Source: Chryseobacterium arthrosphaerae
GTDB lineage: Bacteria > Bacteroidota > Bacteroidia > Flavobacteriales > Weeksellaceae
Reading direction: 5' to 3'
Assembly: GCF_001684965.1 (NCBI RefSeq)
Contig: NZ_MAYG01000031.1
Coordinates: forward strand, 62,001-126,000
DNA: 64,000 bases
Shown: piece by piece, positions 35,430 through 43,993 of the stretch
Layout of the letters: each line of letters opens with the position of its first letter
Position numbering within the stretch: position 1 is the stretch's first letter
The notes under the pieces: generated by a model
The model's input: the letters and a program-made list of their open reading frames with translations, nothing else
Told to the model about the DNA's origin: nothing
The model's database searches: none
Position numbers and translations under genes: made by a program

Positions 35430-37994
35430 ATGAATAGAAAATTATTTTTATTGCCCATATCTGTAGCCGTATTTTTTTGTTTTGGTAAAATGAATGGGCA
35501 GAGTTCTGCAAAACTTATCCAGGATTATTATCAGAAGACCGGGAAATTAAACCAGAAAAACAGTACCGGTGATAAAGTGGGGGTTATTGTTTTGAATGAA
35601 GACCTTTCAAGAAGTTTAGGCGCCAATATTGTCAATGTACAACAAACATATGATGGGTTGAGAGTCTATAACGCCCTTGGGAAAGTGTTGATTAAAGAAG
35701 GGCAGATCATCTCAGAAGAAAATGATTTCAGGAGAAATATTGTAACTGCCAAGCAGAAAACATCCCCGGTTAAATTTCAGGAAGATGCCCTTAAGCAAAA
35801 ATTAGGATTACAGGATGTAACGGATATCAGCTACCTTCCGGATGTATACTTTGAGAAAAACGGAATGTATATTCTTGCCAAAGAATTATTTATTTCAGAT
35901 AAAAATTCTTCAGATGTATGGCACCTGATTGCAGATGCGGCAACTGGAGAAATATTGAGTAAAAACAATATGACCCTTAACTGTAGTTTTGATCATACTT
36001 CTCATTCTCATGATTCTGAAGCTGAACAGCAGACGGTAAATATTCATCAGAGCGAAAATAAAACAGTACAGAACAATACATTTGCTCCTACGAATGCTTC
36101 TTATAATGTTTTTCCTCTGCCGGTAGAAGCGCCTACATTCGGTTCACGTTCAATAGTCAGTAATCCCTGGGATCTGATTGCTTCTCCTGAAGGCTGGCAT
36201 TCTGACGGAACCAATAATTACACCAATACAAGAGGAAATAATGTGTATGCCTATTCAGATCAGGATAATACCAATAATCCAGGATATTCTCCGGATGGTG
36301 GAAGCGGCCTTTCATTCAATTTCCCCTTTGCAGATGGAAGGTATGATAACCCTCTTACCTATAGGGATGCTGCGATTACCAATCTGTTTTATATGAATAA
36401 CAAGATGCATGATATCTTCTATAAATTCGGATTTACAGAAACAGCCAGAAATTATCAGACCAATAACTTCGGAAAAGGCGGAATGCAGGGAGATGCCGTA
36501 AGAGCAGAGGCTTTTGACGGAAGCGGGCTAAACAATGCCAACTTTAGTTCAGGCTATGAAACGGTGATCAACGGAACTTCTTATCTTCTGGCACCGAGAA
36601 TGCAGATGTATCTTTGGGATAGGGTACAGACAACGGATGATTTTGTTGTAAGATATCAATATAATGCACCGGCTTCTATTGTAAGCCGTCCTAAAGTAAT
36701 GACTGGCGGAGCCGCATTTGGGTCTTTACTGCTTGGAGGACAGGCTGTGACAGCGGATCTTGCTGTTGCTTCACCTGTTTCAGCCTGCTCCGGACTGGCG
36801 GCAGGAAGTATGACCGGAAAGATCGGCGTGGCAGAAAGAGGAAGCTGCAGCTTTGCAACTAAAGTTAAGAATATGCAGGTTGCAGGAGCGATAGGTGCTA
36901 TTATCTATGATCCGGTAAATGCGAACCCGATTTCTATGGGAAAAGATGATACTGTAACAGGAATCAGTATTCCTTCCATCATGATGGGAAAAACTGAAGG
37001 GGAGTATCTGGTGGCTCAGGTGAATGGAGGTACAAACGTAAATGTTTCTCTGCAATTTGATTATAACGGCTTTAAGCACTCAAGTCTCGATAATGGTATC
37101 GTTGCCCATGAATATGGACACGGTATTTCAAACAGGCTGACAGGGCAGGGATATAACTGTCTTCAGAGTGCTGAACAAATGGGCGAAGGCTGGTCTGATT
37201 TCTTCGCTTTAATGCTTACCACAAAGCCTGGTGATACATCCGCTATGGCAAGAGGGATTGGAACTTATACCAGCAATGAACCTATTACAGGTGATGGGAT
37301 CAGGCCGGCAAAATATTCTCCGGATTTTCAGATAAACAACTATACTTATGTGAAGACCAATACCGTTTCAGGTCCTCATGCCATAGGATTTATCTGGGCG
37401 ACAATGTTATGGGATCTTACATGGAAATATATTGAAAAATATGGTTATAACAGTGATGTATTGGCAAGTTCAACGTCAGGAAATGCAAAAGTACTGCAAC
37501 TTGTAATGGATGGGCTTAAACTGCAATCCTGTAATCCTTCTTTCATCGATGGCAGGGATGCCATTCTTAAGGCAGATATGGTCGGGAATGCAGGTCAGGA
37601 TAAATGTATGATCTGGAACGCTTTCGCCAAAAGGGGATTAGGAGTAAATGCTTCTGCCGGAGCCAGCAATGTAGCCAATGATCAGGTAGAAGACTTCACC
37701 GTACCGCAAGATTGTAACACGGCATTGGCCACTCAGGAAGTAAAAGCAGAAGATCAGAAATTTATTGTATTTCCTAATCCTACTTATGATGAGTTTTTTG
37801 TAGGGAATATAGATAAATCATCAAAAGAAGTGAAAATCAGGATGTTTGATATGTCCGGAAAACTTGTTTTCTCAGACTCCAGGGATTCATCTTCCAGAAA
37901 AGCTGTTTCTACGAAAAGTTTTCAGAAAGGAGTTTATATGGTTCACATCCAGCAGGGAGATAAAACGCAGGTAGAAAAACTGATTGTAAGATAA
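35430..37994 (+). CDS. M36 (fungalysin) family metalloprotease with T9SS sorting domain
   Basis: An 854-residue secreted zinc protease. Signal peptide to about residue 24 (ending KMNGQ), a FTP/PepSY-type propeptide (about 30-190), then the M36 catalytic domain. A protease-associated domain is inserted (about 420-545, VAERGSCSFATKVKNMQVAGA in part). The zinc ligands are His560 and His564 in HEYGHGISNRL, with the downstream Glu in GEGWSDFFAL. The last 75 residues (VFPNPTYDEFFVGN through GVYMVHIQQGDK) are a T9SS sorting domain. It probably digests extracellular proteins. Confidence 0.94.
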   Translation: MNRKLFLLPISVAVFFCFGKMNGQSSAKLIQDYYQKTGKLNQKNSTGDKVGVIVLNEDLSRSLGANIVNVQQTYDGLRVYNALGKVLIKEGQIISEENDFRRNIVTAKQKTSPVKFQEDALKQKLGLQDVTDISYLPDVYFEKNGMYILAKELFISDKNSSDVWHLIADAATGEILSKNNMTLNCSFDHTSHSHDSEAEQQTVNIHQSENKTVQNNTFAPTNASYNVFPLPVEAPTFGSRSIVSNPWDLIASPEGWHSDGTNNYTNTRGNNVYAYSDQDNTNNPGYSPDGGSGLSFNFPFADGRYDNPLTYRDAAITNLFYMNNKMHDIFYKFGFTETARNYQTNNFGKGGMQGDAVRAEAFDGSGLNNANFSSGYETVINGTSYLLAPRMQMYLWDRVQTTDDFVVRYQYNAPASIVSRPKVMTGGAAFGSLLLGGQAVTADLAVASPVSACSGLAAGSMTGKIGVAERGSCSFATKVKNMQVAGAIGAIIYDPVNANPISMGKDDTVTGISIPSIMMGKTEGEYLVAQVNGGTNVNVSLQFDYNGFKHSSLDNGIVAHEYGHGISNRLTGQGYNCLQSAEQMGEGWSDFFALMLTTKPGDTSAMARGIGTYTSNEPITGDGIRPAKYSPDFQINNYTYVKTNTVSGPHAIGFIWATMLWDLTWKYIEKYGYNSDVLASSTSGNAKVLQLVMDGLKLQSCNPSFIDGRDAILKADMVGNAGQDKCMIWNAFAKRGLGVNASAGASNVANDQVEDFTVPQDCNTALATQEVKAEDQKFIVFPNPTYDEFFVGNIDKSSKEVKIRMFDMSGKLVFSDSRDSSSRKAVSTKSFQKGVYMVHIQQGDKTQVEKLIVR

Positions 37995-38017
37995 TTCCTA
38001 TACTGATAGAGATAAAA

Positions 38018-38050
38018 AAATAAGCTTTCTAATGAAAGCTTATTTTTTAT
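38018..38050. terminator. Bidirectional terminator between the M36 protease and cytochrome genes
   Basis: AATAAGCTTTC, loop TAAT, GAAAGCTTATT, flanked by A and T runs. The right arm overlaps the stop codon of the minus-strand gene. Confidence 0.85.
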
Positions 38051-38327
38051 TTACAGAGATCAGATAATCATAAACCATCTGATGCTGATCGTCATTAAGC
38101 TTGGCTTTAGGCGCCATTCTGCTTAACGTTTTGATCCATCCCTGGTCGTCATGTTTGGTAGGCTCCGGCAGTTTGTGACACTTTGCACAGGAGTTTTCAA
38201 AAATGGTTTTTCCCTGGGCCAGTTGCTCGGATGAGGTATACTTAGGCCCTGTTACTGCCACACTCTTTGGTCCGCAAGAAACCATCAATGCTGATGCTGC
38301 GATACCGCTTAAGATTAATTTTTTCAT
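38040..38327 (-). CDS. Monohaem cytochrome c-like lipoprotein
   Basis: A 95-residue protein with a lipobox (SALMVSC, Cys near 18) and a single haem-binding motif CAKCH near residue 53, with a downstream Met (RMAPKAK) as the likely sixth ligand. Small lipid-anchored cytochromes carry electrons in the periplasm. It lies 24 bases after a close paralogue in the same orientation (both share GKTIFENSC, KCHKLP and APKAKLNDDQH), showing a tandem duplication. The redox partner is not evident here. Confidence 0.85.
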   Translation of the reverse strand: MKKLILSGIAASALMVSCGPKSVAVTGPKYTSSEQLAQGKTIFENSCAKCHKLPEPTKHDDQGWIKTLSRMAPKAKLNDDQHQMVYDYLISVNKK

Positions 38328-38351
38328 ACCTATATTTTTGTTTGTTGATGA

Positions 38352-38645
38352 TTATTTTTTTGCAGAAACAATATAATCGTAAACCCATTTGTGCTGGTCG
38401 TCATTCAGTTTCGCTTTAGGTGCCATAGAATTCATGATGCCTACCCATTGTACAGGGTTGTGTGAGGCAGGATCCGGTAGCTTATGGCATTTACCGCATG
38501 AATTTTCAAAAATAGTTTTCCCCTGGGCAATCTCTTCAGCAGTCGACGTAGATGTTCCGGCTGCCGTAGCAGATGTAGATGCTTTAGGTGTACAGGAAAC
38601 TAATAGAATGGCAGTAAACGATGCTGCAGCGATGAGTTTTTTCAT
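38352..38645 (-). CDS. Monohaem cytochrome c-like lipoprotein (paralogue)
   Basis: A 97-residue paralogue of the gene just downstream, with lipobox TAILLVSC, a Thr/Ser/Ala-rich linker (about 20-38), the haem motif CGKCH and a Met in NSMAPKAKLNDDQH. I start at the ATG at 38645 because it begins the signal peptide (MKKLIAAASF); the frame is open further upstream but codes for unlikely sequence. The two genes probably form a small operon and are divergent from meaB. Confidence 0.85.
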   Translation of the reverse strand: MKKLIAAASFTAILLVSCTPKASTSATAAGTSTSTAEEIAQGKTIFENSCGKCHKLPDPASHNPVQWVGIMNSMAPKAKLNDDQHKWVYDYIVSAKK

Positions 38646-38806
38646 GTTTCTTATTTTGATAGATAACAAATGTAATAAATTCCTCAGGCGGTTGATACAG
38701 GGGATATATAGTTTTAATTTAGAAGAAATAAAAATTGAGTCAGTGTTAAACGACGATAATATCAATGCTAAAAGCAATATTTTGTCCTGTCATTGATAGC
38801 GGACTA

Positions 38807-38837
38807 TTGATCATTCCCATTTTAATTATTAATTTTG
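38807..38837 (+). promoter_or_regulatory. Promoter of meaB with near-leaderless start
   Basis: TTG (38807-38809), 20 bases, then TAATTTTG (38830-38837). The meaB ATG is only 5 bases after the -7 box, so the transcript may begin at or near the start codon. Confidence 0.55.
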
Positions 38838-38842
38838 AATCA

Positions 38843-39835
38843 ATGAAATTTTCTACAGAAGAGCTAATAGAGGGAATACGATCGGGAAACAAACGCCTGA
38901 TCGCAAAAGCTATTACATTGGTTGAAAGTAAAAAAGCCGAGCATAGGGTGCAGGCAGAAGAACTTTTGAAAAAAATCATGCCTTTTACAGGTCATTCTGT
39001 GCGGGTAGGGGTGACGGGAGTTCCCGGTGCCGGTAAATCTACTTTTATAGAAAGTTTCGGAAGGCTGGCTATTGCGCAAGGTAAAAAAGTAGCTGTTCTG
39101 GCTATTGATCCCAGTTCCTCAATCAATAAGGGCAGTATTTTGGGTGATAAAACCAGAATGGAAGAGCTGGCCAAAGAAGAAAATGCCTTTATACGGCCTT
39201 CCCCAAGTTCAGGATTCTTAGGCGGGGTGGCCAATACCACCTTTGAAACCATGATGATCTGTGAAGCGGCCGGCTATGACTACATCCTTATAGAAACAGT
39301 AGGAGTAGGGCAGTCTGAAGTACTTGTTGCAGATATTACCGATGTTTTTCTGTTTCTTAAAATTATCGGAGGCGGTGACGAACTTCAGGGAATAAAACGC
39401 GGAATCATGGAAATGGTGGATCTTATTTTCATCAATAAAGTAGATCAGGATAACCTTCAGAAAGCAAAAAATACACGACTGGAGCTGAAAAGAGCGCTGG
39501 ATTTTATTCCGCCAAAAGAAAAAGGATGGAAAATTCCTGTTTTGCTGGGTTCAGCTTTACACAATGAGGGTCTTAAAGAAATTTATGATACCATTTCCGG
39601 TTTTATCGATCTGAAAAAGGAAAGCGGCCGGTTTGAAGAAGTCCGTATACAGCAGGCTGAAAAGCGTTTTGAATATTGGGTTCAGGAATATATTTTATCT
39701 CTTATGAAAAAAAGCAATGCGGTGGAGGAAGCGTATCTGATGCATAAAAAAAATGCTTCAGAGATGGTTTCAAACCCAAGCACTGAAGCAAAATTATTTG
39801 TTGAAAAATTTTTATCCGGTCAGAATAAGGACTAA
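38843..39835 (+). CDS. meaB: Methylmalonyl-CoA mutase-associated GTPase MeaB
   Basis: MeaB is a G3E GTPase that loads and protects the B12 cofactor of methylmalonyl-CoA mutase. The 330-residue protein has Walker A GVPGAGKST (about 55-64), the FIRPSPSSGFLGG segment, the ETVGVGQSE switch, and NKVD for guanine recognition. I prefer the ATG at 38843 (MKFSTEELIEGI); an open frame back to 38765 is a poor match and would contain the promoter. It acts on the mutase at 27663. It overlaps the convergent DUF4251 gene by 4 bases. Confidence 0.94.
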   Translation: MKFSTEELIEGIRSGNKRLIAKAITLVESKKAEHRVQAEELLKKIMPFTGHSVRVGVTGVPGAGKSTFIESFGRLAIAQGKKVAVLAIDPSSSINKGSILGDKTRMEELAKEENAFIRPSPSSGFLGGVANTTFETMMICEAAGYDYILIETVGVGQSEVLVADITDVFLFLKIIGGGDELQGIKRGIMEMVDLIFINKVDQDNLQKAKNTRLELKRALDFIPPKEKGWKIPVLLGSALHNEGLKEIYDTISGFIDLKKESGRFEEVRIQQAEKRFEYWVQEYILSLMKKSNAVEEAYLMHKKNASEMVSNPSTEAKLFVEKFLSGQNKD

Positions 39836-40380
39836 AGCTTTTCTTTTTCCTGTTTTTCCTCATTTTTTGAAACATACCCGTCATAGGTAATCGGCTGTCT
39901 GTCATTACTTCTCATCGATACAAAAGCCTTACCGTTTTTGAAGATCTCAATATTGATCGTTTGTACACTTTTTACATCATTAGGCTTGATGATGAAAGCC
40001 CAGGTACCTTTTTTATTTTGAGATTTGCTTACCGTGAAATCTTTTGAAGTGAATCTATAGCTGTTGCTGCTGGTATTGCCATAGGTAGGGTTGAACAGTC
40101 TACCGAAATAAGGCAATGCCACATCAAGGGTATTCTTACTGAGTTCAATTGTATAGCTTCCGTCCAGATTCAACATTCTGGTCATGGTTGAATTGGGCAT
40201 TGAGCTCATCACATTAATAACATCATAATTCGTAGGATTGGCTCTCTGTGCATGGAAGGTAAACTCTTCAGAATCTACTAAGGTACTGACTACCTGTGAA
40301 TCTGCAGAGCCCTGGGATGCACAGCTCTGAAAAAAGAACAGGAACCCGAAAACCATAAGAAGTGAAATATACTTTTTCAT
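39832..40380 (-). CDS. DUF4251 domain lipoprotein
   Basis: A 182-residue protein with a lipoprotein signal peptide (MVFGFLFFFQSC, Cys near 19) and a beta-rich DUF4251 domain (about 35-170, FTFHAQRANPTNYDVIN to TYDGYVSK). The domain is widespread in Bacteroidetes and has no known function. I start at the ATG at 40380, which opens the signal peptide; the frame extends to 40422. Convergent with meaB and sharing 4 bases at the 3' ends. Confidence 0.88.
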   Translation of the reverse strand: MKKYISLLMVFGFLFFFQSCASQGSADSQVVSTLVDSEEFTFHAQRANPTNYDVINVMSSMPNSTMTRMLNLDGSYTIELSKNTLDVALPYFGRLFNPTYGNTSSNSYRFTSKDFTVSKSQNKKGTWAFIIKPNDVKSVQTINIEIFKNGKAFVSMRSNDRQPITYDGYVSKNEEKQEKEKL

Positions 40381-40486
40381 GACTGATATAATTATTAATT
40401 TTAAACAGCAAAATGTATGCAAATTTATTCATTATGAAATATTTTGGAATAAAAATTGTTAAGGTTGAATTATTAACACTCAAACT

Positions 40487-41293
40487 ATGAAAGTTACACA
40501 TCTATTAGGAATAGGAGCTATTGCTCTGTCGGCCGCTGCCTGTACTACAAATCCCATTACGGGAAGGTCTTCGTTACAGCTGGCCAATAATTCGGAAATA
40601 TTAACAATGTCTTCGCAGGAATACAGAACGACATTGTCTAAAGGTAAAGTGATTACCGGGACAGCAGATGCAAAGAGAGTGGTAAGCGTAGGAAACAGAA
40701 TCAAGAATGCGGCAGAAAGATATTATCAGAATATTGGAAGGTCTGCAGATCTTGCCAACTATAGCTGGGAGTTTAATCTTCTGCAAAGCAATGAGCTGAA
40801 TGCATGGTGTATGCCCGGAGGTAAAGTTGCGGTTTATACCGGAATTCTGCCGATAACAAAAGATGATAACGGACTTGCCGTAGTAATGGGACACGAAGTT
40901 TCCCACGCACTCGCTGGTCACGGAAACGAAAGAATTTCCCAGGCGATGGTGGCTCAGTATGGAGGAGCTATTCTTGGAGGAACAATCTCCAACTCACAAT
41001 GGGCAAATATCTTCCAGAAGGTATATCCTATCGGTTCACAGGTTGCTCTTCTGAAATACGGAAGAGGACAGGAGTCTGAAGCTGACGAAATGGGGCTTTA
41101 CCTGATGTCTATGGCAGGATATGATCCTAGAGCGGCAATCCCTTTCTGGAACAGGATGGAATCTGCATCTTCAGGAGCAAGACAGCCGGAATTCTTATCT
41201 ACCCACCCAAGTCCTGAAACAAGAATTTCAGATATTAATAAGGACCTTCCAAAAGCTTTGGAATATTATAAGGCTGCCGGAGGAAAAATATAA
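40487..41293 (+). CDS. M48 family metalloprotease lipoprotein
   Basis: A 268-residue zinc protease with a lipobox (ALSAAAC, Cys near 19) followed by TTNPITGRSSLQL, a typical opening of periplasmic BepA/LoiP-like M48 proteins. The zinc motif HEVSH spans His136-His140, and the third ligand Glu is in QESEADEMGL (about 204). These proteases handle misassembled outer-membrane proteins, so periplasmic quality control is the likely role. Transcribed with or just before a small membrane protein, with a hairpin between them. Confidence 0.93.
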   Translation: MKVTHLLGIGAIALSAAACTTNPITGRSSLQLANNSEILTMSSQEYRTTLSKGKVITGTADAKRVVSVGNRIKNAAERYYQNIGRSADLANYSWEFNLLQSNELNAWCMPGGKVAVYTGILPITKDDNGLAVVMGHEVSHALAGHGNERISQAMVAQYGGAILGGTISNSQWANIFQKVYPIGSQVALLKYGRGQESEADEMGLYLMSMAGYDPRAAIPFWNRMESASSGARQPEFLSTHPSPETRISDINKDLPKALEYYKAAGGKI

Positions 41294-41312
41294 TTAGAAT
41301 TTTAATCTTGAG

Positions 41313-41357
41313 TAAGGCCTTATTAAATTTTTAGTAAATTTGATAGGGCTTTTTTAA
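41313..41357 (+). terminator. Imperfect intrinsic terminator
   Basis: AAGGCCTTATTAAATTT pairs imperfectly with AAATTTGATAGGGCTT and is followed by TTTT. Confidence 0.65.
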
Positions 41358-41380
41358 TGTAACCACCTAAACACAATATT

Positions 41381-41692
41381 ATGAAGAGTTTATCAATTAC
41401 CGGACTTATTCTTTTAGCAGTATCTGCTTTACTTTTCTATCTGACTACAGATTTTGCCGTAGAACAAATTAAGATTTCCCACATCATGGGAATGATGGCT
41501 GGAGTTGGGATAGGGCTTATCATTGGAGGAATGGTAGGTTATCTGAGCAAAGGAAGTGCTATAAAAGCGGAACAGAAGAAAAAAGAATTCAGGCAGCTGC
41601 AAAAAGAAAAAGAAGAACTGGAAAAACAGGCTGCAGATATTGCCAAGCGTCAGGCTGAGCTTGAAAATCAAAATAAAAACCCTCAGATATAG
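41381..41692 (+). CDS. Small membrane protein with coiled-coil tail
   Basis: A 103-residue protein with two hydrophobic segments (about 6-23 and 34-57, the second Gly-rich: GMMAGVGIGLIIGGMVGYL) and a C-terminal Gln/Glu/Lys coiled coil (about 62-97). No motif or family recognised. A bidirectional terminator closes it against the convergent barrel gene. Confidence 0.8.
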   Translation: MKSLSITGLILLAVSALLFYLTTDFAVEQIKISHIMGMMAGVGIGLIIGGMVGYLSKGSAIKAEQKKKEFRQLQKEKEELEKQAADIAKRQAELENQNKNPQI

Positions 41693-41708
41693 ATATCCGG
41701 GGGTTTTA
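41675..41708. terminator. Bidirectional terminator
   Basis: AAAACCC and GGGTTTT form the base and GATAT with ATATC the upper stem. It starts inside the last codons of the small membrane protein gene and serves both convergent genes. Confidence 0.75.
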
Positions 41709-41733
41709 ACAAGTTGTTATTTTCAAATATTCG

Positions 41734-42345
41734 TTAGAATTTATATCCTAAACCTACCATAAACAAGTTAGGTCTGTTGTCATATCTGATTTCCGAACCG
41801 GAAACCCTGTTGATGAAGTTTCTTTCGTCTTTGCTGAAAGCTCCTTCATATCTTGCATTCACAATAAGCTTTTTAATTTCAAGCTGGGCTCCGAACTGAT
41901 ATCCTACAGTGAAATTGTTTTTAGCATTTTCTTTAAAATCATTATAGGTATTGTCTTTGCTTAAATTGAAGCTTCCCACAGGACCAACAAAGACTCCAAG
42001 CATATTCCCCAAAAGATTATATCCTAAAAGCACCGGTACATCAATACGGTTACTTTTCACATCAAATGTAGTATTCTCTGTAGTGAACTCATTTTTGAAG
42101 TGGGTATAATATACCTCCGGCATTAAGAATAATGAAGTCGGAAGTCCTACTTTCATTGAAAGTCCAACATTGAAACCTACATTGTTTTTTCCCGTTCCTT
42201 CAATAGCATCATTCACTGTTCCTTTAATATTGGACCATGAAGGTGAGCCTGTAGGAAATATTAAATTGGCTTTACCTGCCAGTGAGATCTGTGCAGAAGC
42301 CCACATTGAAAACCCTACTAACGCTATACTAAGTACCTTTTTCAT
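41734..42345 (-). CDS. Outer-membrane beta-barrel protein (PorT-like)
   Basis: A 203-residue exported protein: signal peptide to about residue 18 (ending MWASAQ), then alternating strands ending in FMVGLGYKF, the terminal aromatic expected of outer-membrane barrels. It looks like the small PorT or OmpX-like barrels of Bacteroidetes. Its start overlaps the end of the MlaF-like gene by 17 bases, so it is the last gene of that operon and may be involved in lipid or envelope homeostasis by association. Confidence 0.85.
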   Translation of the reverse strand: MKKVLSIALVGFSMWASAQISLAGKANLIFPTGSPSWSNIKGTVNDAIEGTGKNNVGFNVGLSMKVGLPTSLFLMPEVYYTHFKNEFTTENTTFDVKSNRIDVPVLLGYNLLGNMLGVFVGPVGSFNLSKDNTYNDFKENAKNNFTVGYQFGAQLEIKKLIVNARYEGAFSKDERNFINRVSGSEIRYDNRPNLFMVGLGYKF

Positions 42346-43138
42346 TATCGTCTATTTTTGTATTTTCAATCGTTTTATTATTCTCAAGTAAATATTCTCT
42401 CAGTTCCTTAAACAGTTCTGAAGAATAAACGAAATCAATCAGATTTTTATTGCCTGCCGTAATCAGAATATCTTTGTTACCTTCCCATTCCTTGAGTCCT
42501 AATCTAAGGTATACAATTTTCTCACCAATCGTCATTACAGAGTTCATATCGTGCGTGTTGATGATGGTTGTGGTATTGTATTCTTTTGTGATCTCATAAA
42601 GAAGATCGTCAATGATCTTTGAGGTATAAGGATCAAGCCCTGAGTTGGGCTCATCACAGAACAGATATTTGGGATTGTTCACAATAGCTCTTGCAATGGC
42701 AACCCTTTTCTGCATTCCCCCTGAGATTTCTGAAGGATATTTTTTATCGGCTTTATCAAGGTGTACCCTTCCTATTACCTCGAATACTCTTTTCTTTTTT
42801 TCTCTGTAGGTAAGATTGGTAAACATATCCAGAGGAAACATAATGTTTTCTTCTACCGTCAGTGAGTCAAACAAGGCGCTTCCCTGAAATACCGTTCCGA
42901 TTTCTGAACGCAGGTGCTGTTTTTCATCCCTGTTCATCGTATTGATATCCTTGCCATCAAAGAGAATCTCTCCGGATGAAGGCATATACACATTCAGAAG
43001 ACTTTTGAGAAAAACGGTTTTTCCTGATCCACTCTGCCCGATGATTAAGTTTACTTTTCCTTTATCAAATGAAGTTGAAATTCCCTTAAGTACTTCAACA
43101 TCTCCAAAACTTTTCTTAAGATCTTTTACCTCAATCAT
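42329..43138 (-). CDS. mlaF: MlaF-like phospholipid ABC transporter ATPase
   Basis: A 269-residue ATPase with Walker A GQSGSGKT (about 34-41), the full signature ISGGMQKRVAIARA, Walker B YLFCDEPNSGLDP and the switch INTHD. SGGMQKR is typical of MlaF/Ttg2A proteins that power lipid trafficking between the membranes. It shares one base with the end of the MlaE permease gene upstream and is followed by an outer-membrane barrel. The matching MCE-domain protein is not here but about 17 kb away at 60766. Confidence 0.92.
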   Translation of the reverse strand: MIEVKDLKKSFGDVEVLKGISTSFDKGKVNLIIGQSGSGKTVFLKSLLNVYMPSSGEILFDGKDINTMNRDEKQHLRSEIGTVFQGSALFDSLTVEENIMFPLDMFTNLTYREKKKRVFEVIGRVHLDKADKKYPSEISGGMQKRVAIARAIVNNPKYLFCDEPNSGLDPYTSKIIDDLLYEITKEYNTTTIINTHDMNSVMTIGEKIVYLRLGLKEWEGNKDILITAGNKNLIDFVYSSELFKELREYLLENNKTIENTKIDDNEKGT

Positions 43139-43890
43139 CAGCTTAATATTAATTGGGTTAAAATTAATTCAGAAATGATAATGAATACCATTGTCCATAC
43201 CACCGCCTGCGTACTGGCTCTACCTACTTCCAGGGATCCTCCTTTAACAAAATATCCGAAGTAAGAAGGTACTGTAGCAATAATGAATGCAAAAACTATG
43301 GTTTTGGTAAATGCATAATAGATAAACAGGTTAGGCATATACATCTGAATCCCTACAATATAATCGTTCTCCGTCCAGTTTCCGGTCAGAATCCCGGCAA
43401 TATAACCACCACCGATACCAAACACAATACTGATGGCAATAAGAAGAGGATTAAAAAGCATACAGGCGATAATCTTTGGAAATATCAGAAAGTTGGGTGA
43501 ATTAACCCCCATAATGTCCAATGCATCAATCTGCTCGGAAACTCTCATGGTCCCGATACTGGAAGCAATATAAGAGCCTACCTTACCCGCCAGAATCAGA
43601 CTGATAATGGTAGGGGCAAACTCCAGCACCAATACGGCTTTCGTAGCATATCCCACAAATGAAGGAGGAATAGGAAACGAAGATGCATCAAAGTTGTTGA
43701 ACATCTGGATAGCCACTACGGCCCCCACAAATATAGAAGTGAAGACGACAAGTCCGAAAGAATTTACTCCCAAATCATTAATTTCTCTCATGAACAGCTT
43801 CCAGAAAACCCTCATTTTCTGAGGTTTCTGCAGGGATTTGCCCAAAAGCATAATATATTCCCCTACTGCTGTGAAAAACTTTTTTAACAT
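43138..43890 (-). CDS. mlaE: MlaE family phospholipid ABC transporter permease
   Basis: A 250-residue inner-membrane permease of the MlaE family, with five or six hydrophobic segments and the conserved stretches FAPTIISLILAGKVGSYIAS and EQIDALDIMGVNS. With MlaF it would form the inner-membrane motor moving glycerophospholipids to or from the outer membrane. First gene of a three-gene minus-strand operon. The start at 43890 fits the family N-terminus. Confidence 0.93.
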   Translation of the reverse strand: MLKKFFTAVGEYIMLLGKSLQKPQKMRVFWKLFMREINDLGVNSFGLVVFTSIFVGAVVAIQMFNNFDASSFPIPPSFVGYATKAVLVLEFAPTIISLILAGKVGSYIASSIGTMRVSEQIDALDIMGVNSPNFLIFPKIIACMLFNPLLIAISIVFGIGGGYIAGILTGNWTENDYIVGIQMYMPNLFIYYAFTKTIVFAFIIATVPSYFGYFVKGGSLEVGRASTQAVVWTMVFIIISELILTQLILS

Positions 43891-43993
43891 ACTGCTAAAT
43901 TAGACTTTTTTATTGAATTAGGCTAAGGTCAAAACCAAGACTGAGACATAGAAAAATGTTAAAATTATCTGAGTCTTTCCCAAAACCTGAACT

